DNA of 64,000 nucleotides, taken from contig OZ038529.1 in NCBI GenBank assembly GCA_964036665.1, positions 13,276,060 through 13,340,059 of the forward strand, given 5' to 3'. The notes beneath the pieces are model-generated. The model worked only from the letters and a program-made list of their open reading frames with translations, was not told the origin of the DNA and did no database searches. Both the position numbers and the translations under genes were made by a program. How positions within the stretch are numbered: position 1 is the first letter of the stretch; the number at the start of each line of letters is the position of its first letter. This document shows, piece after piece, positions 13,422-28,200 of the stretch. This DNA comes from Gordius sp. MW1. Lineage: Eukaryota > Nematomorpha > Gordioida > Gordea > Gordiidae.

Positions 13422-15399
13422 GTGAGTGCTGAATTTTTGAAAACTGCTCTATGCTATTATGATTTGAAAGTAATAGTTTTTATATTCTGATAAATTTTTA
13501 CTTGGGATCATAGAAACCACGTCTGAAAACGACAAATTGCATCGGATGAATACGGTCTAAAGAAAAATATGTTAAAAATTTTGAGGTAAAAATATTTATT
13601 TTTTTCGATTCTATGTGAAAGAGCATGAAAAAATATATAAAAGTAAGCCAATTTGAGAATCCTATCCTCGATTGACTTCCGAAAAGAGGTTTTAAGCTGC
13701 GAGAACTATCATTTTGACAAAAGACAACGTTTTATTGTTGCGATTAGTTTGTTGTATCGCAACGTGATGCTTAATTTTTAAAAATAGCTCTATGCGATCA
13801 TGATTTTAAATTAATAGTTTTCAGATTCTGATAAATTTTTACTTGGGATCATAGAAACCACGTCTGAAAACGACAACTTTCATCGGATGAATACGGTTCA
13901 AAGAAAAATATGTGAAAAATTTTGAGGTAAAAATATTTATTTTTTTCAATTCTATGTGAAAGAGCATGAAAAAATATATAAAAGTAAGCCAATTTGAGAA
14001 TCCTATTATCCTAGATTGACTTCCGAAAAGAGGTTTTAACCTGCGAGAACTATCATTTTGACAAAAGACAACGTTTTATTGTTGCGATTAGTTTGTTGTA
14101 TCGCAACGTGATGCTTAATTTTTGAAAATGGCTCTATGCGATCATGATTTCAAATTAATAGTTTTCAGATTCTGATAAATTTTTACTTGGGATCATAGAA
14201 ACCATATCTGAAAACGACAACTTTCATCGGATGAATACGGTTCAAAGAAAAATATGTGAAAAATTTTGAGGTAAAAATATTTATTTTTTTCGATTCTATG
14301 TGAAAGAGCATGAAAAAATATATAAAAGTAAGCCAATTTGAGAATCCTATTATCCTCGATTGACTTCCGAAAAGAGGTTTTAAGCTGCGAGAACTATCAT
14401 TTTGACAAAAGACAACGTTTTATTGTTGCGATTAGTTTGTTGTATCGCAACGTGAGTGCTTAGTTTTTCAAAAATGCACTATGCGATCATGATTTCAAAG
14501 TAATAGTTTTCAGATTCTAATAAATTTTTACTTGGGATCATAGAAACCACGTCTGAAAACGACAACTTTTATCGGATGAGTACGGTTCAAAGAAAAATAT
14601 GTGAAAAATTTTGAGGTAAAAATATTTATTTTTTTCAATTCTATGTTAAAGAGCATGAAAAAGTATATAAAAGTAAGCCAATTTGAGAATCCTATTATCC
14701 CCGATTGACTTCCGAAAAAAGGTTTTAAGGAGCGAGAACTATCATTTTGACAAAAGACAACGTTTTATTGTTGCGAATAGTTTGTTGTATCGCAACGTGA
14801 TGCTTAATTTTTGAAAATGGCTCTATGCGATCATGATTTCAAATTAATAGTTTTCAGATTCTGATAAATTTTTACTTGGGATCATAGAAACCACGTCTGA
14901 AAACGACAACATTCATCGGATGAATACGGTTCAAAGAAAAATATGTGAAAAATTTTGAGGTAAAAATATTTATTTTTTTCGATTCTATGTGAAAGAGCAT
15001 GAAAAAATATATAAAAGTAAGCCAATTTGAGAATCCTATTATCCTCGATTGACTTCCGAAAAGAGGTTTTAAGCTGCGAGAACTATCATTTTGACAAAAG
15101 ACAACGTTTTATTGTTGCGATTAGTTTGTTGTATTGCAACGTGATGCTTAATTTTTGAAAATGGCTCTATGCGATCATGATTTCAAAGTAATAGTTTTCA
15201 GCTTCTGATAAATTTTTACTTGGGATCATAGAAACCACGTCTGAAAACGACAACTTTCATCGGATGAATACGGTTCAAAGAAAAATATGTGAAAAATTTT
15301 GAGGTAAAAATATTTATTTTTTCGATTCTATGTGAAAGAGCATGAAAAAATATATAAAAGTAAGCCAATTTGAGAATCCTATTATCCTCGAGTGACTTC

Positions 15400-18300
15400 C
15401 GAAAAGAGGTTTTAAGCTGCGAGAACTATCATTTTGACAATGACAACGTTTTATTGTTGCGATTAGTTTGTTGTATCGCAACGTGAGTGCTTAGTTTTTC
15501 AAAAATGCACTATGCGATCATGATTTTAAAGTAATATTTTTCTGATTCTGATAAATTTTTACATAGAAACCACGTCTGAAAACGACAACTTTCATCGAAA
15601 GAATACGGTTCAAAGAAAAATATGTAAAAAATTTTGAGGTAAAAATATTTATTTTTTTCGATTCTATGTGAAAGAGCATGAAAAAATATATAAAAGTAAG
15701 CCAATTTGAGAATCCTATTATCCTCGATTGACTTCCGAAAAGAGGTTTTAAGCTGCGAGAACTATCATTTTGACAAAAGACAACGTTTTATTGTTGCGAT
15801 TAGTTTGTTGTATCGCAACGTGATGCTTAATTTTTGAAAATGGCTCTATGCGATTATGATTTCAAAGTAATAGGTTTCAGATTCTGATAAATTTTTACTT
15901 GGGATCATAGAAACCACGTCTGAACGACAACTTTCATCGGATGAGTACGGTTCAAAGAAAAATATGTGAAAAATTTTGAGGTAAAAATATTTATTTTTTT
16001 CGATTCTATGTGAAAGTGCATGAAAAAATATATAAAAGTAAGCCAATTTGAGAATCCTATTATCCTCGATTGACTTCCGAAAAGAGGTTTTAAGCTGCGA
16101 GAACTATCATTTTGACAAAAGACAACGTTTTATTGTTGCGATTAGTTTGTTGTATCGCAACGTGATGCTTAATTTTTGAAAATGGCTCTATGCGATCATG
16201 ATTTCAAATTAATAGTTTTCAGATTCTGATAAATTTTTACTTGGGATCATAGAAACCACGTCTGAAAACGACAACTTTCATCGGATGAATACGGTTCAAA
16301 GAAAAATATGTGAAAAATTTTGAGGTAAAAATATTTATTTTTTTCAATTCTATGTGAAAGAGCATGAAAAAATATATAAAAGTAAGCCAATTTGAGAATC
16401 CTATTATCCTCGATTGACTTCCGAAAAGAGGTTTTAAGCTGCGAGAACTATCATTTTGACAATGACAACGTTTTATTGTTGCGATTAGTTTGTTGTATCG
16501 CAACGTGAGTGCTTAATTTTTCAAAAATGCACTATGCGATCATGATTTCAAAGTAATATTTTTCTGATTCTGATAAATTTTTACTTGGGATCATAGAAAC
16601 CACGTCTGAAAACGACAACTTTCATCGAAAGAATACGGTTCAAAGAAAAATATGTAAAAAATTTTGAGGTAAAAATATTTATTTTTTTCGATTCTATGTG
16701 AAAGAGCATGAAAAAATATATAAAAGTAAGCCAATTTGAGAATCCTATTATCCTCGATTGACTTTCGAAAAGAGGTTTTAAGCTGCGAGAACTATCATTT
16801 TGACAATGACAACGTTTTATTGTTGCGATTAGTTTGTTGTATCGCAACGTGAGTGCTTAGTTTTTCAAAAATGCACTATGCGATCATGATTTCAAAGTAA
16901 TATTTTTCTGATTCTGATAAATTTTTACTTGGGTTCATAGAAACCACGTCTGAAAACGACAACTTTCATCGAAAGAATACGGTTCAAAGAAAAATATGTA
17001 AAAAATTTTGAGGTAAAAATATTTATTTTTTTCAATTCTATGTGAAAGAGCATGAAAAAATATATAAAAGTAAGCCAATTTGAGAATCCTATTATCCTCG
17101 ATTGACTTCCGAAAAGAGGTTTTAAGCTGCGAGAACTATCATTTTGACAAAAGACAACGTTTTATTGTTGCGATTAGTTTGTTGTATCGCAACGTGATGC
17201 TTAATTTTTGAAAATGGCTCTATGCGATCATGATTTCAAATTAATAGTTTTCAGATTCTGATAAATTTTTACTTGGGATCATAGAAACCACGTCTGAAAA
17301 CGACAACTTTCATCGGATGAATACGGTTCAAAGAAAAATATGTGAAAAATTTTGAGGTAAAAATATTTATTTTTTTCAATTCTATGTGAAAGAGCATGAA
17401 AAAATATATAAAAGTAAGCCAATTTGAGAATCCTATTATCCTCGATTGACTTCCGAAAAGAGGTTTTAAGCTGCGAGAACTATCATTTTGACAATGACAA
17501 CGTTTTATTGTTGCGATTAGTTTGTTGTATCGCAACGTGAGTGCTTAGTTTTTCAAAAATGCACTATGCGATCATGATTTCAAAGTAATGTTATTCTGAT
17601 TCTGATAAATTTTTACTTGGGATCATAGAAACCACGTCTGAAAACGACAACTTTCATCGAAAGAATACGGTTCAAAGAAAAATATGTAAAAAATTTTGAG
17701 GTAAAAATATTTATTTTTTTCAATTCTATGTGAAAGAGCATGAAAAAATATATAAAAGTAAGCCAATTTGAGAATCCTATTATCCTCGATTGACTTCCGA
17801 AAAGAGGTTTTAAGCTGCGAGAACTATCATTTTGACAAAAGACAACGTTTTATTGTTGCGATTAGTTTGTTGTATCGCAACGTGATGCTTAATTTTTGAA
17901 AATGGCTCTATGCGATTATGATTTCAAAGTAATAGGTTTCAGATTCTGATAAATTTTTACTTGGGATCATAGAAACCACGTCTGAACGACAACTTTCATC
18001 GGATGAGTACGGTTCAAAGAAAAATATGTGAAAAATTTTGAGGTAAAAATATTTATTTTTTTCGATTCTATGTGAAAGTGCATGAAAAAATATATAAAAG
18101 TAAGCCAATTTGAGAATCCTATTATCCTCGATTGACTTCCGAAAAGAGGTTTTAAGCTGCGAGAACTATCATTTTGACAAAAGACAACGTTTTATTGTTG
18201 CGATTAGTTTGTTGTATCGCAACGTGATGCTTAATTTTTCAAAAATGCACTATGCGATCATGATTTCAAAGTAATATTTTTCTGATTCTGATAAATTTTT

Positions 18301-18830
18301 ACTTGGGATCATAGAAACCACGTCTGAAAACGACAACTTTCATCGAAAGAATACGGTTCAAAGAAAAATATGTAAAAAATTTTGAGGTAAAAATATTTAT
18401 TTTTTTCGATTCTATGTAAAAGAGCATGAAAAAATATATAAGAGTAAGCCAATTTGAGAATCCTATTATTCTCGATTGACTTCCGAAAAGAGGTTTTTAG
18501 CTGCGAGAACTATCATTTTGACAATGACAACGTTTTATTGTTGCGATTAGTTTGTTGTATCGCAACGTGAGTGCTTAGTTTTTCAAAAATGCACTATGCG
18601 ATCATGATTTCAAAGTAATATTTTTCTGATTCTGATAAATTTTTACTTGGGATCATAGAAACCACGTCTGAAAACGACAACTTTCATCGAAAGAATACGG
18701 TTCAAAGAAAAATATGTAAAAAATTTTGAGGTAAAAATATTTATTTTTTTCGATTCTATGTGAAAGAGCATGAAAAAATATATAAAAGTAAGCCAATTTG
18801 AGAATCCAATTATCCTCGATTGACTTCCGA
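15400..18830 (+). repeat. Satellite sub-array with locally amplified CATCGAAAG subfamily
   Basis: About ten monomers. A subfamily marked by CATCGAAAGAATACGG and TATGTAAAAAATTTTGAG occurs near 15,595, 16,622, 16,971, 17,654, 18,341 and 18,684, and I did not see it elsewhere in the window. Many of these monomers also have GACAATGACAACG, one base shorter than the usual GACAAAAGACAACG. A B-type monomer containing CTGAACGACAAC near 15,920 recurs near 17,983, about 2,062 bp later (six monomers). Another block recurs after 1,032 bp (three monomers; 16,237 and 17,269). These spacings indicate recent short-range duplication. Confidence 0.85.
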
Positions 18831-21800
18831 AAAGAGGTTTTAAGCTGCGAGAACTATCATTTTGACAAAAGACAACGTTTTATTGTTGCGATTAGTTTGT
18901 TGTATTGCAACTTGATGCTTAATTTTTGAAAATGGCTCTATGCGATCATGATTTCAAAGTAATAGTTTTCAGCTTCTGATAAATTTTTACTTGGGATCAT
19001 AGAAACCACGTCTGAAATCGACAACTTTCATCGGATGAATACGGTTCAAAGAAAAATATGTGAAAAATTTTGAGGTAAAAATATTTATTTTTTTCAATTC
19101 TATGTGAAAGAGCATGAAAAAATATATAAAAGTAAGCCAATTTGAGAATCCTATTATCCTCGATTGACTTCCGAAAAGAGGTTTTAAGCTGCGAGAACTA
19201 TCATTTTGACAAAAGACAACGTTTTATTGTTGCGATTGTTTTTGTTGTATCGCAACGTGAGTGCTTAATTTTTCAAAAATGCACTATGCGATCATGATTT
19301 CAAAGTAATAGTTTTCAGCTGATAAATTTTTACTTGGGATCATAGAAACCACGTCTTAAAACGACAACTTTTATCGGATGCATACGGTTCAAAGAAAAAT
19401 ATGTGAAAAATTTTGAGGTAAAAATATTTATTTTTTTCGATTCTATGTGAAAGAGCATGAAAAAATATATAAAAGTAAGCCAATTTGAGAATCCTATTAT
19501 CCTCGATTGACTTCCGAAAAGAGGTTTTAAGCTGCGAGAACCATCATTTTGACAAAAGACAACGTTTTATTGTTGCGATTAGTTTGTTGTATCGCAACGT
19601 GATGCTTAATTTTTGAAAATGGCTCTATGCGATCATGATTTCAAATTAATAGTTTTCAGATTCTGATAAATTTTTACTTGGGATCATAGAAACCACGTCT
19701 GAAAACGACAACTTTCATCGTATGAATACGGTTCAAAGAAAAATATGTGAAAAATTTTGAGGTAAAAATATTTATTTTTTTCAATTCTATGTGAAAGCGC
19801 ATGAAAAAATATATAAAAGCAAGTCAATTTGAGAATCCTATTATCCTCGATTGACTTCCGAAAAGAGGTTTTAAGCTGCGAGAACTATCATTTTGACAAA
19901 AGACAACGTTTTATTGTTGCGATAAGTTTGTTGTATCGCAACGTGAGTGCTTAATTTTTCAAAAATGCACTATGCGATCATGATTTCAAAGTAATATTTT
20001 TCTGATTCTGATAAATTTTTACTTGGGATCATAGAAACCACGTCTGAAAACGACAACTTTCATCGGATGAATACGGTTCAAAGAAAAATATGTGAAAAAT
20101 TTTGAGGTAAAAATATTTATTTTTTTCGATTCTATGTGAAAGAGCATGAAAAAATATATAAAAGTAAGCCAATTTGAGAATCCTATTATCCTCGATTCAC
20201 TTCCGAAAAGAGGTTTTAAGCTGCAAGAACTTTCCTTTTTACAAAAGACAACGTTTTATTGTTGAGATTAGTTTGTTGTATCGCAACGTGATGCTTAATT
20301 TTTGAAAATGGCTCTATGCTATTATGATTTCAAAGTAATAGTTTTTAGATTCTGATAAATTTTTACATAGAAACCACGTCTGAAAACGACGACTTTCATC
20401 GGATGAATACGGTTCAAAGAAAAATATGTGAAAAATTTTGAGGTAAAAATATTTATTTTTTTCGATTCTATGTGAAAGAGCATAAAAAAATATATAAAAG
20501 TAAGCCAATTTGAGAATCCTATTATCCTCGATTGACTTCCGAAAAGAGGTTTTAAGCTGCGAGAACTATCATTTTGACAAAAGACAACGTTTTATTGTTG
20601 CGATTAGTTTGTTGTATCGCAACGTGATGCTTAATTTTCGAAAATGGCTCTATGCGATCATGATTTCAAAGTAATAGTTTTCAGCTTCTGATAAATTTTT
20701 ACTCGGGATCATAGAAACCACGTCTGAAAACGACAACTTTCATCGGATGAATACGGTTCAAAGAAAAATATGTTAAAAATTTTGAGGTAAAAATATTTAT
20801 TTTTTTCAATTCTATGTGAAAGAGCATGAAAAAATATATAAAAGTAAGCGAATTTGAGAATCCTATTATCCTCGATTGACTTCCGAAAAGAGGTTTTAAG
20901 CTGCGAGAACTATCATTTTGACAAAAGACAACGTTTTATTGTTGCGATTAGTTTGTTGTATCGCAACGTGATGCTTAATTTTTGAAAATGGCTCTATGCG
21001 ATCATGATTTCAAATTAATAGTTTTTAGATTCTGATAAATTTTTACTTGGGATCATAGAAACCACGTCTGAAAACGACAACTTTCATCGGATAAATACGG
21101 TTCAAAGAAAAATATGTGAAAAATTTTGAGGTAAAAATATTTATTTTTTTCAATTCTATGTGAAAGAATGAAAAAATATATAAAAGTAAGCCAATTTGAG
21201 AATCCTATTATCCTCGATTGACTTCCGAAAAGAGGTTTTAAGCTGCGAGAACTATCATTTTGACAAAAGACAACGTTTTATTGTTGCGATTAGTTTGTTG
21301 TATCGCAACGTGATGCTTAATTTTTGAAAATGGCTCTATGCTATTATGATTTCAAAGTAATAGTTTTTAGATTCTGATAAATTTTTACTTGGGATCATAG
21401 AAACCACGTCTGAAAACGACAACTTTCATCGGATGAATACGGTTCAAAGAAAAATATGTGAAAAATTTTGAGGTAAAAATATTTATTTTTTTCGATTCTA
21501 TGTGAAAGAGCATGAAAAAATATATAAAAGTAAGCCAATTTGAGAATCCTATTATCCTCGATTGACTTCCGAAAAGAGGTTTTAAGCTGCGAGAACTATC
21601 ATTTTGACAAAAGACAACGTTTTATTGTTGCGATTAGTTTGTTGTATCGCAACGTGATGCTTAATTTTTGAAAATGGCTCTATGCGATCATGATTTCAAA
21701 GTAATAGTTTTTAGCTTCTGATAAATTTTTACTTGGGATCATAGAAACCACGTCTGAAAACGACAACTTTCATCGGATGAATACGGTTCAAAGAAAAATA

Positions 21801-22200
21801 TGTGAAAAATTTTGAGGTAAAAATATTTATTTTTTTCGATTCTATGTGAAAGAGCATGAAAAAATATATAAAAGTAAGCTAATTTGAGAATCCTATTATC
21901 CTCGATTGACTTCCGAAAAGAGGTTTTAAGCTGCGAGAACTATCATTTTGACAAAAGACAACGTTTTATTGTTGCGATTAGTTTGTTGTATCGCAACGTG
22001 AGTGCTTAATTTTCCAAAAATGCACTATGCGATCATGATTTCAAAGTAATATTTTTCTGATTCTGATAAATTTTTACTTGGGATCATAGAAACCACGTCT
22101 GAAAACGACAACTTTTATCGGATGCATACGGTTCAAAGAAAAATATGTGAAAAATTTTGAGGTAAAAATATTTATTTTTTTCGATTCTATGTGAAAGAGC
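18831..22200 (+). repeat. Satellite array, mixed monomers
   Basis: About ten head-to-tail monomers of the same satellite, mostly B-type heads (GTGATGC) with some A-type. Variants with CAGCTTCTGATAAA in place of CAGATTCTGATAAA become common here. A monomer near 20,200 is more diverged (TGCAAGAACTTTCC, GTTGAGATTAG). No gene or other element is visible. Confidence 0.9.
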
Positions 22201-25200
22201 ATGAAAAAATATATAAAAGTAAGCCAATTTGAGAATCCTATTATCCTCGATTGACTTCCGAAAAGAGGTTTTAAGCTGCGAGAACTATCATTTTGACAAA
22301 AGACAACGTTTTATTGTTGCGATTAGTTTGTTGTATCGCAACGTGATGCTTAATTTTTGAAAATGGCTCTATGCGATCATGATTTCAAAGTAATAGTTTT
22401 CAGCTTCTGATAAATTTTTACTTGGGATCATAGAAACCACGTCTGAAAACGACAACTTTCATCGGATGAATACGGTTCAAAGAAAAATATGCGAAAAATT
22501 TTAATGTAAAAATATTTATTTTTTTCAATTCTATGTGAAAGAGCATAAAAAAATATATAAAAGTAAGCCAATTTGAGAATCCTATTATCCTCGATTGACT
22601 TCCGAAAAGAGGTTTTAAGCTGCGAGAACTATCATTTTGACAAAAGACAACGTTTTATTGTTGCGATTAGTTTGTTGTATCGCAACGTGAGTGCTTAATT
22701 TTTCAAAAATGTACTATGCGATTATGATTTCAAAGTAATATTTTTCTGATTCTGATAAATTTTTACTTGGGATCATAAAAACCACGTCTGAAAACGACAA
22801 CTTTCATCAGATGAATACGTTTCAAAGAAAAATATGTGAAAAATTTTGAGTTAAAAATATTTATTTTTTTGATTCTATGTGAAAGAGCATGAAAAAATAT
22901 ATAAAAGTAAGCCAATTTGAGAATCCTATTATCCTCGATTTACTTCCGAAAAGAGGTTTTAAGCTGCGAGAACTATCATTTTGACAATGACAACGTTTTA
23001 TTGTTGCGATTAGTTTGTTGTATCGCAACGTGAGTGCTTAATTTTTCAAAAATGCACTATGCGATCATGATTTCAAAGTAAAATTTTTCTGATTCTGATA
23101 AAATTTTTACTTGGGATCATAGAAACCACGTCTGAAAACGACAACTTTTATCGGATGCATACGGTTCAAAGAAAAATATGTGAAAAATTTATAGGTAAAA
23201 ATATTTATTTTTTTCGATACTATGTGAAAGAGCATGAAAAAATATATAAAAGTAAGCCAATTTGAGAATCCTATTATCCTCGATTGACTTCCGAAAAGAG
23301 GTTTTAGGCTGCGAGAACTATCATTTTGACAAAAGACAACGTTTTATTGTTGCGATTAGTTTGTTGTATCGCAACGTGAGTGCTTAATTTTTCAAAAATG
23401 CACTATGCGATCATGATTTCAAAGTAATATTTTTCTGATTCTGATAAATTTTTACTTGGGATCATAGAAACCACGTCTGAAAACGACAACTTTTATCGGA
23501 TGCATACGGTTCAAAGAAAAATATGTGAAAAATTTTGAGGTAAAAATATTTATTTTTTTCGATTCTATGTGAAAGAGCATGAAAAAATATATAAAAGTAA
23601 GCCAATTTGAGAATCCTATTATCCTCGATTGACTTCCGAAAAGAGGTTTTAAGCTGCGAGAACTATCATTTTGACAAAAGACAACGTTTTATTGTTCCGA
23701 TTAGTTTGTTGTATCGCAACGTGATGCTTAATTTTTGAAAATGGCTCTATGCGATCTTGATTTCAAAGTAATAGTTTTCAGCTTCTGATAAATTTTTACT
23801 TGGGATCATAGAAACCACGTCTGAAAACGACAACTTTCATCGGATGAATACAGTTCAAAGAAAAATATGTTAAAAATTTTGAGGTAAAAATATTTATTTT
23901 TTTCAATTCTATGTGAAAGAGCATGAAAAAATATATAAAAGTAAGCCAATTTGAGAATCCTATTATCCTCGATTGACTTCCGAAAAGAGGTTTTAGGCTG
24001 CGAGAACTATCATTTTGACAAAAGACAACGTTTTATTGTTGCGATTAGTTTGTTGTATCGCAACGTGAGTGCTTAATTTTTCAAAAATGCACTATGCGAT
24101 CATGATTTCAAAGTAATATTTTTCAGCTTCTGATAAATTTTTACTTGGGATCATAAAAACCACGTCTGAAAACGACAACTTTCATCAGATGAATACGGTT
24201 CAAAGAAAAATATGTGAAAAATTTTGAGTTAAAAATATTTATTTTTTTGATTCTATGTGAAAGAGCATGAAAAAATATATAAAAGTAAGCCAATTTGAGA
24301 ATCCTATTATCCTAGATTGACTTCCGAAAAGAGGTTTTAAGCTGCGAGAACTATCATTTTGACAAAAGACAACGTTTTATTGTTGCGATTAGTTTGTTGT
24401 ATCGCAACGTGATGCTTAATTTTTGAAAATGGCTCTATGCGATCATGATTTCAAATTAATAGTTTTCAGATTCTGATAAATTTTTACTTGGGATCATAGA
24501 AACCACGTCTGAAAACGACAACTTTCATCGGATGAATACGGTTCAAAAAAAATATGTTAAAAATTTTGAGGTAAAAATATTTATTTTTTTCAATTCTATG
24601 TGAAAGAGCATGAAAAAATATATAAAAGTAAGCCAATTTGAGAATCCTATTATCCTCGATTGACTTCCGAAAAGAGGTTTTAGGCTGCGAGAACTATCAT
24701 TTTGACAAAAGACAACGTTTTATTGTTGCGATTAGTTTGTTGTATCGCAACGTGAGTGCTTAATTTTTCAAAAATGCACTATGCGATCATGATTTCAAAG
24801 TAATATTTTTCTGATTCTGATAAATTTTTACTTGGGATCATAGAAACCACGTCTGAAAACGACAACTTTTATCGGATGCATACGGTTCAAAGAAAAATAT
24901 GTGAAAAATTTTGAGGTAAAAATATTTATTTTTTTCGATTCTATGTGAAAGAGCATGAAAAAATATATAAAAGTAAGCCAATTTGAGAATCCTATTATCC
25001 TCGATTGACTTCCGAAAAGAGGTTTTAAGCTGCGAGAACTATCATTTTGACAAAAGACAACGTTTTATTGTTGCGATTAGTTTGTTGTATCGCAACGTGA
25101 TGCTTAATTTTTGAAAATGGCTCTATGCGATCATGATTTCAAAGTAATAGTTTTCAGCTTCTGATAAATTTTTACTTGGGATCATAGAAACCACGTCTGA

Positions 25201-28200
25201 AAACGACAACTTTCATCGGATGAATACGGTTCAAAGAAAAATATGCGAAAAATTTTAATGTAAAAATATTTATTTTTTTCAATTCTATGTGAAAGAGCAT
25301 AAAAAAATATATAAAAGTAAGCCAATTTGAGAATCCTATTATCCTCGATTGACTTCCGAAAAGAGGTTTTAAGCTGCGAGAACTATCATTTTGACAAAAG
25401 ACAACGTTTTATTGTTGCGATTAGTTTGTTGTATCGCAACGTGAGTGCTTAATTTTTCAAAAATGTACTATGCGATTATGATTTCAAAGTAATATTTTTC
25501 TGATTCTGATAAATTTTTACTTGGGATCATAAAAACCACGTCTGAAAACGACAACTTTCATCAGATGAATACGGTTCAAAGAAAAATATGTGAAAAATTT
25601 TGAGTTAAAAATATTTATTTTTTTGATTCTATGTGAAAGAGCATGAAAAAATATATAAAAGTAAGCCAATTTGAGAATCCTATTATCCTAGATTGACTTC
25701 CGAAAAGAGGTTTTAAGCTGCGAGAACTATCATTTTGACAAAAGACAACGTTTTATTGTTGCGATTAGTTTGTTGTATCGCAACGTGATGCTTAATTTTT
25801 GAAAATGGCTCTATGCGATCATGATTTCAAATTAATAGTTTTCAGATTCTGATAAATTTTTACTTGGGATCATAGAAACCACGTCTGAAAACGACAACTT
25901 TCATCGGATGAATACGGTTCAAAAAAAATATGTTAAAAATTTTGAGGTAAAAATATTTATTTTTTTCAATTCTATGTGAAAGAGCATGAAAAAATATATA
26001 AAAGTAAGCGAGTTTGAGAATCCTATTATCCTCGAATGACTTCCGAAAAGGGGTTTTAAGCTGCGAGAACTATCATTTTGACAAAAGACAACGTTTTATT
26101 GTTGCGATTAGTTTGTTGTATCGCAACGTGAGTGCTTAATTTTTCAAAAATGCACTATGCGATCATGATTTCAAAGTAATATTTTTCTGATTCTGATAAA
26201 TTTTTACTTGGGATCATAGAAACCACGTCTGAAAACGACAACTTTTATCGGATGCATACGGTTCAAAGAAAAATATGTGAAAAATTTTGAGGTAAAAATA
26301 TTTATTTTTTTCGATTCTATGTGAAAGAGCATGAAAAAATATATAAAAGTAAGCCAATTTGAGAATCCTATTATCCTCGATTGACTTCCGAAAAGAGGTT
26401 TTAAGCTGCGAGAACTATCATTTTGACAAAAGACAACGTTTTATTGTTCCGATTAGTTTGTTGTATCGCAACGTGATGCTTAATTTTTGAAAATGGCTCT
26501 ATGCGATCTTGATTTCAAAGTAATAGTTTTCAGCTTCTGATAAATTTTTACTTGGGATCATAGAAACCACGTCTGAAAACGACAACTTTCATCGGATGAA
26601 TACAGTTCAAAGAAAAATATGTTAAAAATTTTGAGGTAAAAATATTTATTTTTTTCAATTCTATGTGAAAGAGCATGAAAAAATATATAAAAGTAAGCCA
26701 ATTTGAGAATCCTATTATCCTCGATTGACTTCCGAAAAGAGGTTTTAGGCTGCGAGAACTATCATTTTGACAAAAGACAACGTTTTATTGTTGCGATTAG
26801 TTTGTTGTATCGCAACGTGAGTGCTTAATTTTTCAAAAATGCACTATGCGATCATGATTTCAAAGTAATATTTTTCTGATTCTGATAAATTTTTACTTGG
26901 GATCATAGAAACCACGTCTGAAAACGACAACTTTTATCGGATGCATACGGTTCAAAGAAAAATATGTGAAAAATTTTGAGGTAAAAATATTTATTTTTTT
27001 CGATTCTATGTGAAAGAGCATGAAAAAATATATAAAAGTAAGCCAATTTGAGAATCCTATTATCCTCGATTGACTTCCGAAAAGAGGTTTTAAGCTGCGA
27101 GAACTATCATTTTGACAAAAGACAACGTTTTATTGTTGCGATTAGTTTGTTGTATCGCAACGTGATGCTTAATTTTTGAAAATGGCTCTATGCGATCATG
27201 ATTTCAAATTAATAGTTTTCAGATTCTGATAAATCTTTACTTGGGATCATAGAAACCACGTCTGAAAACGACAACTTTCATCGGATGAATACGGTTCAAA
27301 GAAAAATATGTGAAAAATTTTGAGGTAAAAATATTTATTTTTTTCAATTCTATGTGAAAGAGCATGAAAAAATATATAAAAGTAAGCCAATTTGAGAATC
27401 CTATTATCCTCGATTGACTTCCGAAAAGAGGTTTTAAGCTGCGAGAACTATCATTTTGACAAAAGACAACGTTTTATTGTTGCGATTAGTTTGTTGTATC
27501 GCAACGTGAGCGCTTAATTTTTCAAAAATGCACTATGCGATCATGATTTCAAATTAATATTTTTCTGATTCTGATAAATTTTTACTTGGGATCATAGAAA
27601 CCACGTCTGAAAACGACAACTTTCATCGGAGAATACGGTTCAAAGAAAAATATGTGAAAAATTTTGAGGTAAAAATATTTATTTTTTTCGATTCTATGTG
27701 AAAGAGCATGAAAAAATATATAAAAGTAAGCCAATTTGAGAATCCTATTATCCTCGATTCACTTCCGAAAAGAGGTTTTAAGCTGCGAGAACTATCATTT
27801 TGACAAAAGACAACGTTTTATTGTTGCGATTAGTTTGTTTTATCGCAACGTGATGCTTAATTTTTGAAAATGGCTCTATGCGATTATGATTTCAAAGTAA
27901 TAGTTTTCAGATTCTGATAAATTTTTACTTGGGATCATAGAAACCACGTCTGAAAACGACAACTTTCATCGGATGAATACGGTTCAAAGAAAAATATGTG
28001 AAAAATTTTAATGTAAAAATATTTATTTTTTTCAATTCTATGTGAAAGAGCATGAAAAAGTATATAAAAGTAAGCTAATTTGAGAATCCTATTATCCTCG
28101 ATTGACTTCCGAAAAGAGGTTTTAAACTGCGAGAACTATCATTTTGACAATGACAACGTTTTATTGTAGCGATTAGTTTGTTGTATCGCAACGTGAGTGC

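Larger units (their letters stand above)
1..15400 (+). repeat. Satellite array, about 344-bp monomer, mixed A/B haplotypes
   Basis: Head-to-tail tandem monomers; successive starts of ATTGACTTCCG at 1, 345, 687, 1031, 1374 and 1719 give a period of 342-345 bp. About 45 monomers. Two main versions are interspersed and often alternate. Type A has GTGAGTGCTTAATTTTTC, CAAAAATGCAC and TTTTATCGGATGCATAC. Type B has GTGATGCTTAATTTTTG, AAAATGGCTCT and TTTCATCGGATGAATAC. Some monomers end in CCTATCCTCG rather than CCTATTATCCTCG, a 3-bp length variant. Two monomers (starting at 345 and near 13,328) carry a third head, type C, with GCTGAATTTTTGAAAACTGC. No gene is visible in this stretch. Base composition is strongly AT-rich throughout. 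Seen directly; the heterochromatin role is inferred. Confidence 0.97.

Noticed and set aside
23300-23312. Nematode-type telomere motif TTAGGC
   Set aside because: Only single occurrences, within GTTTTAGGCTGCG monomer variants; no tandem run.
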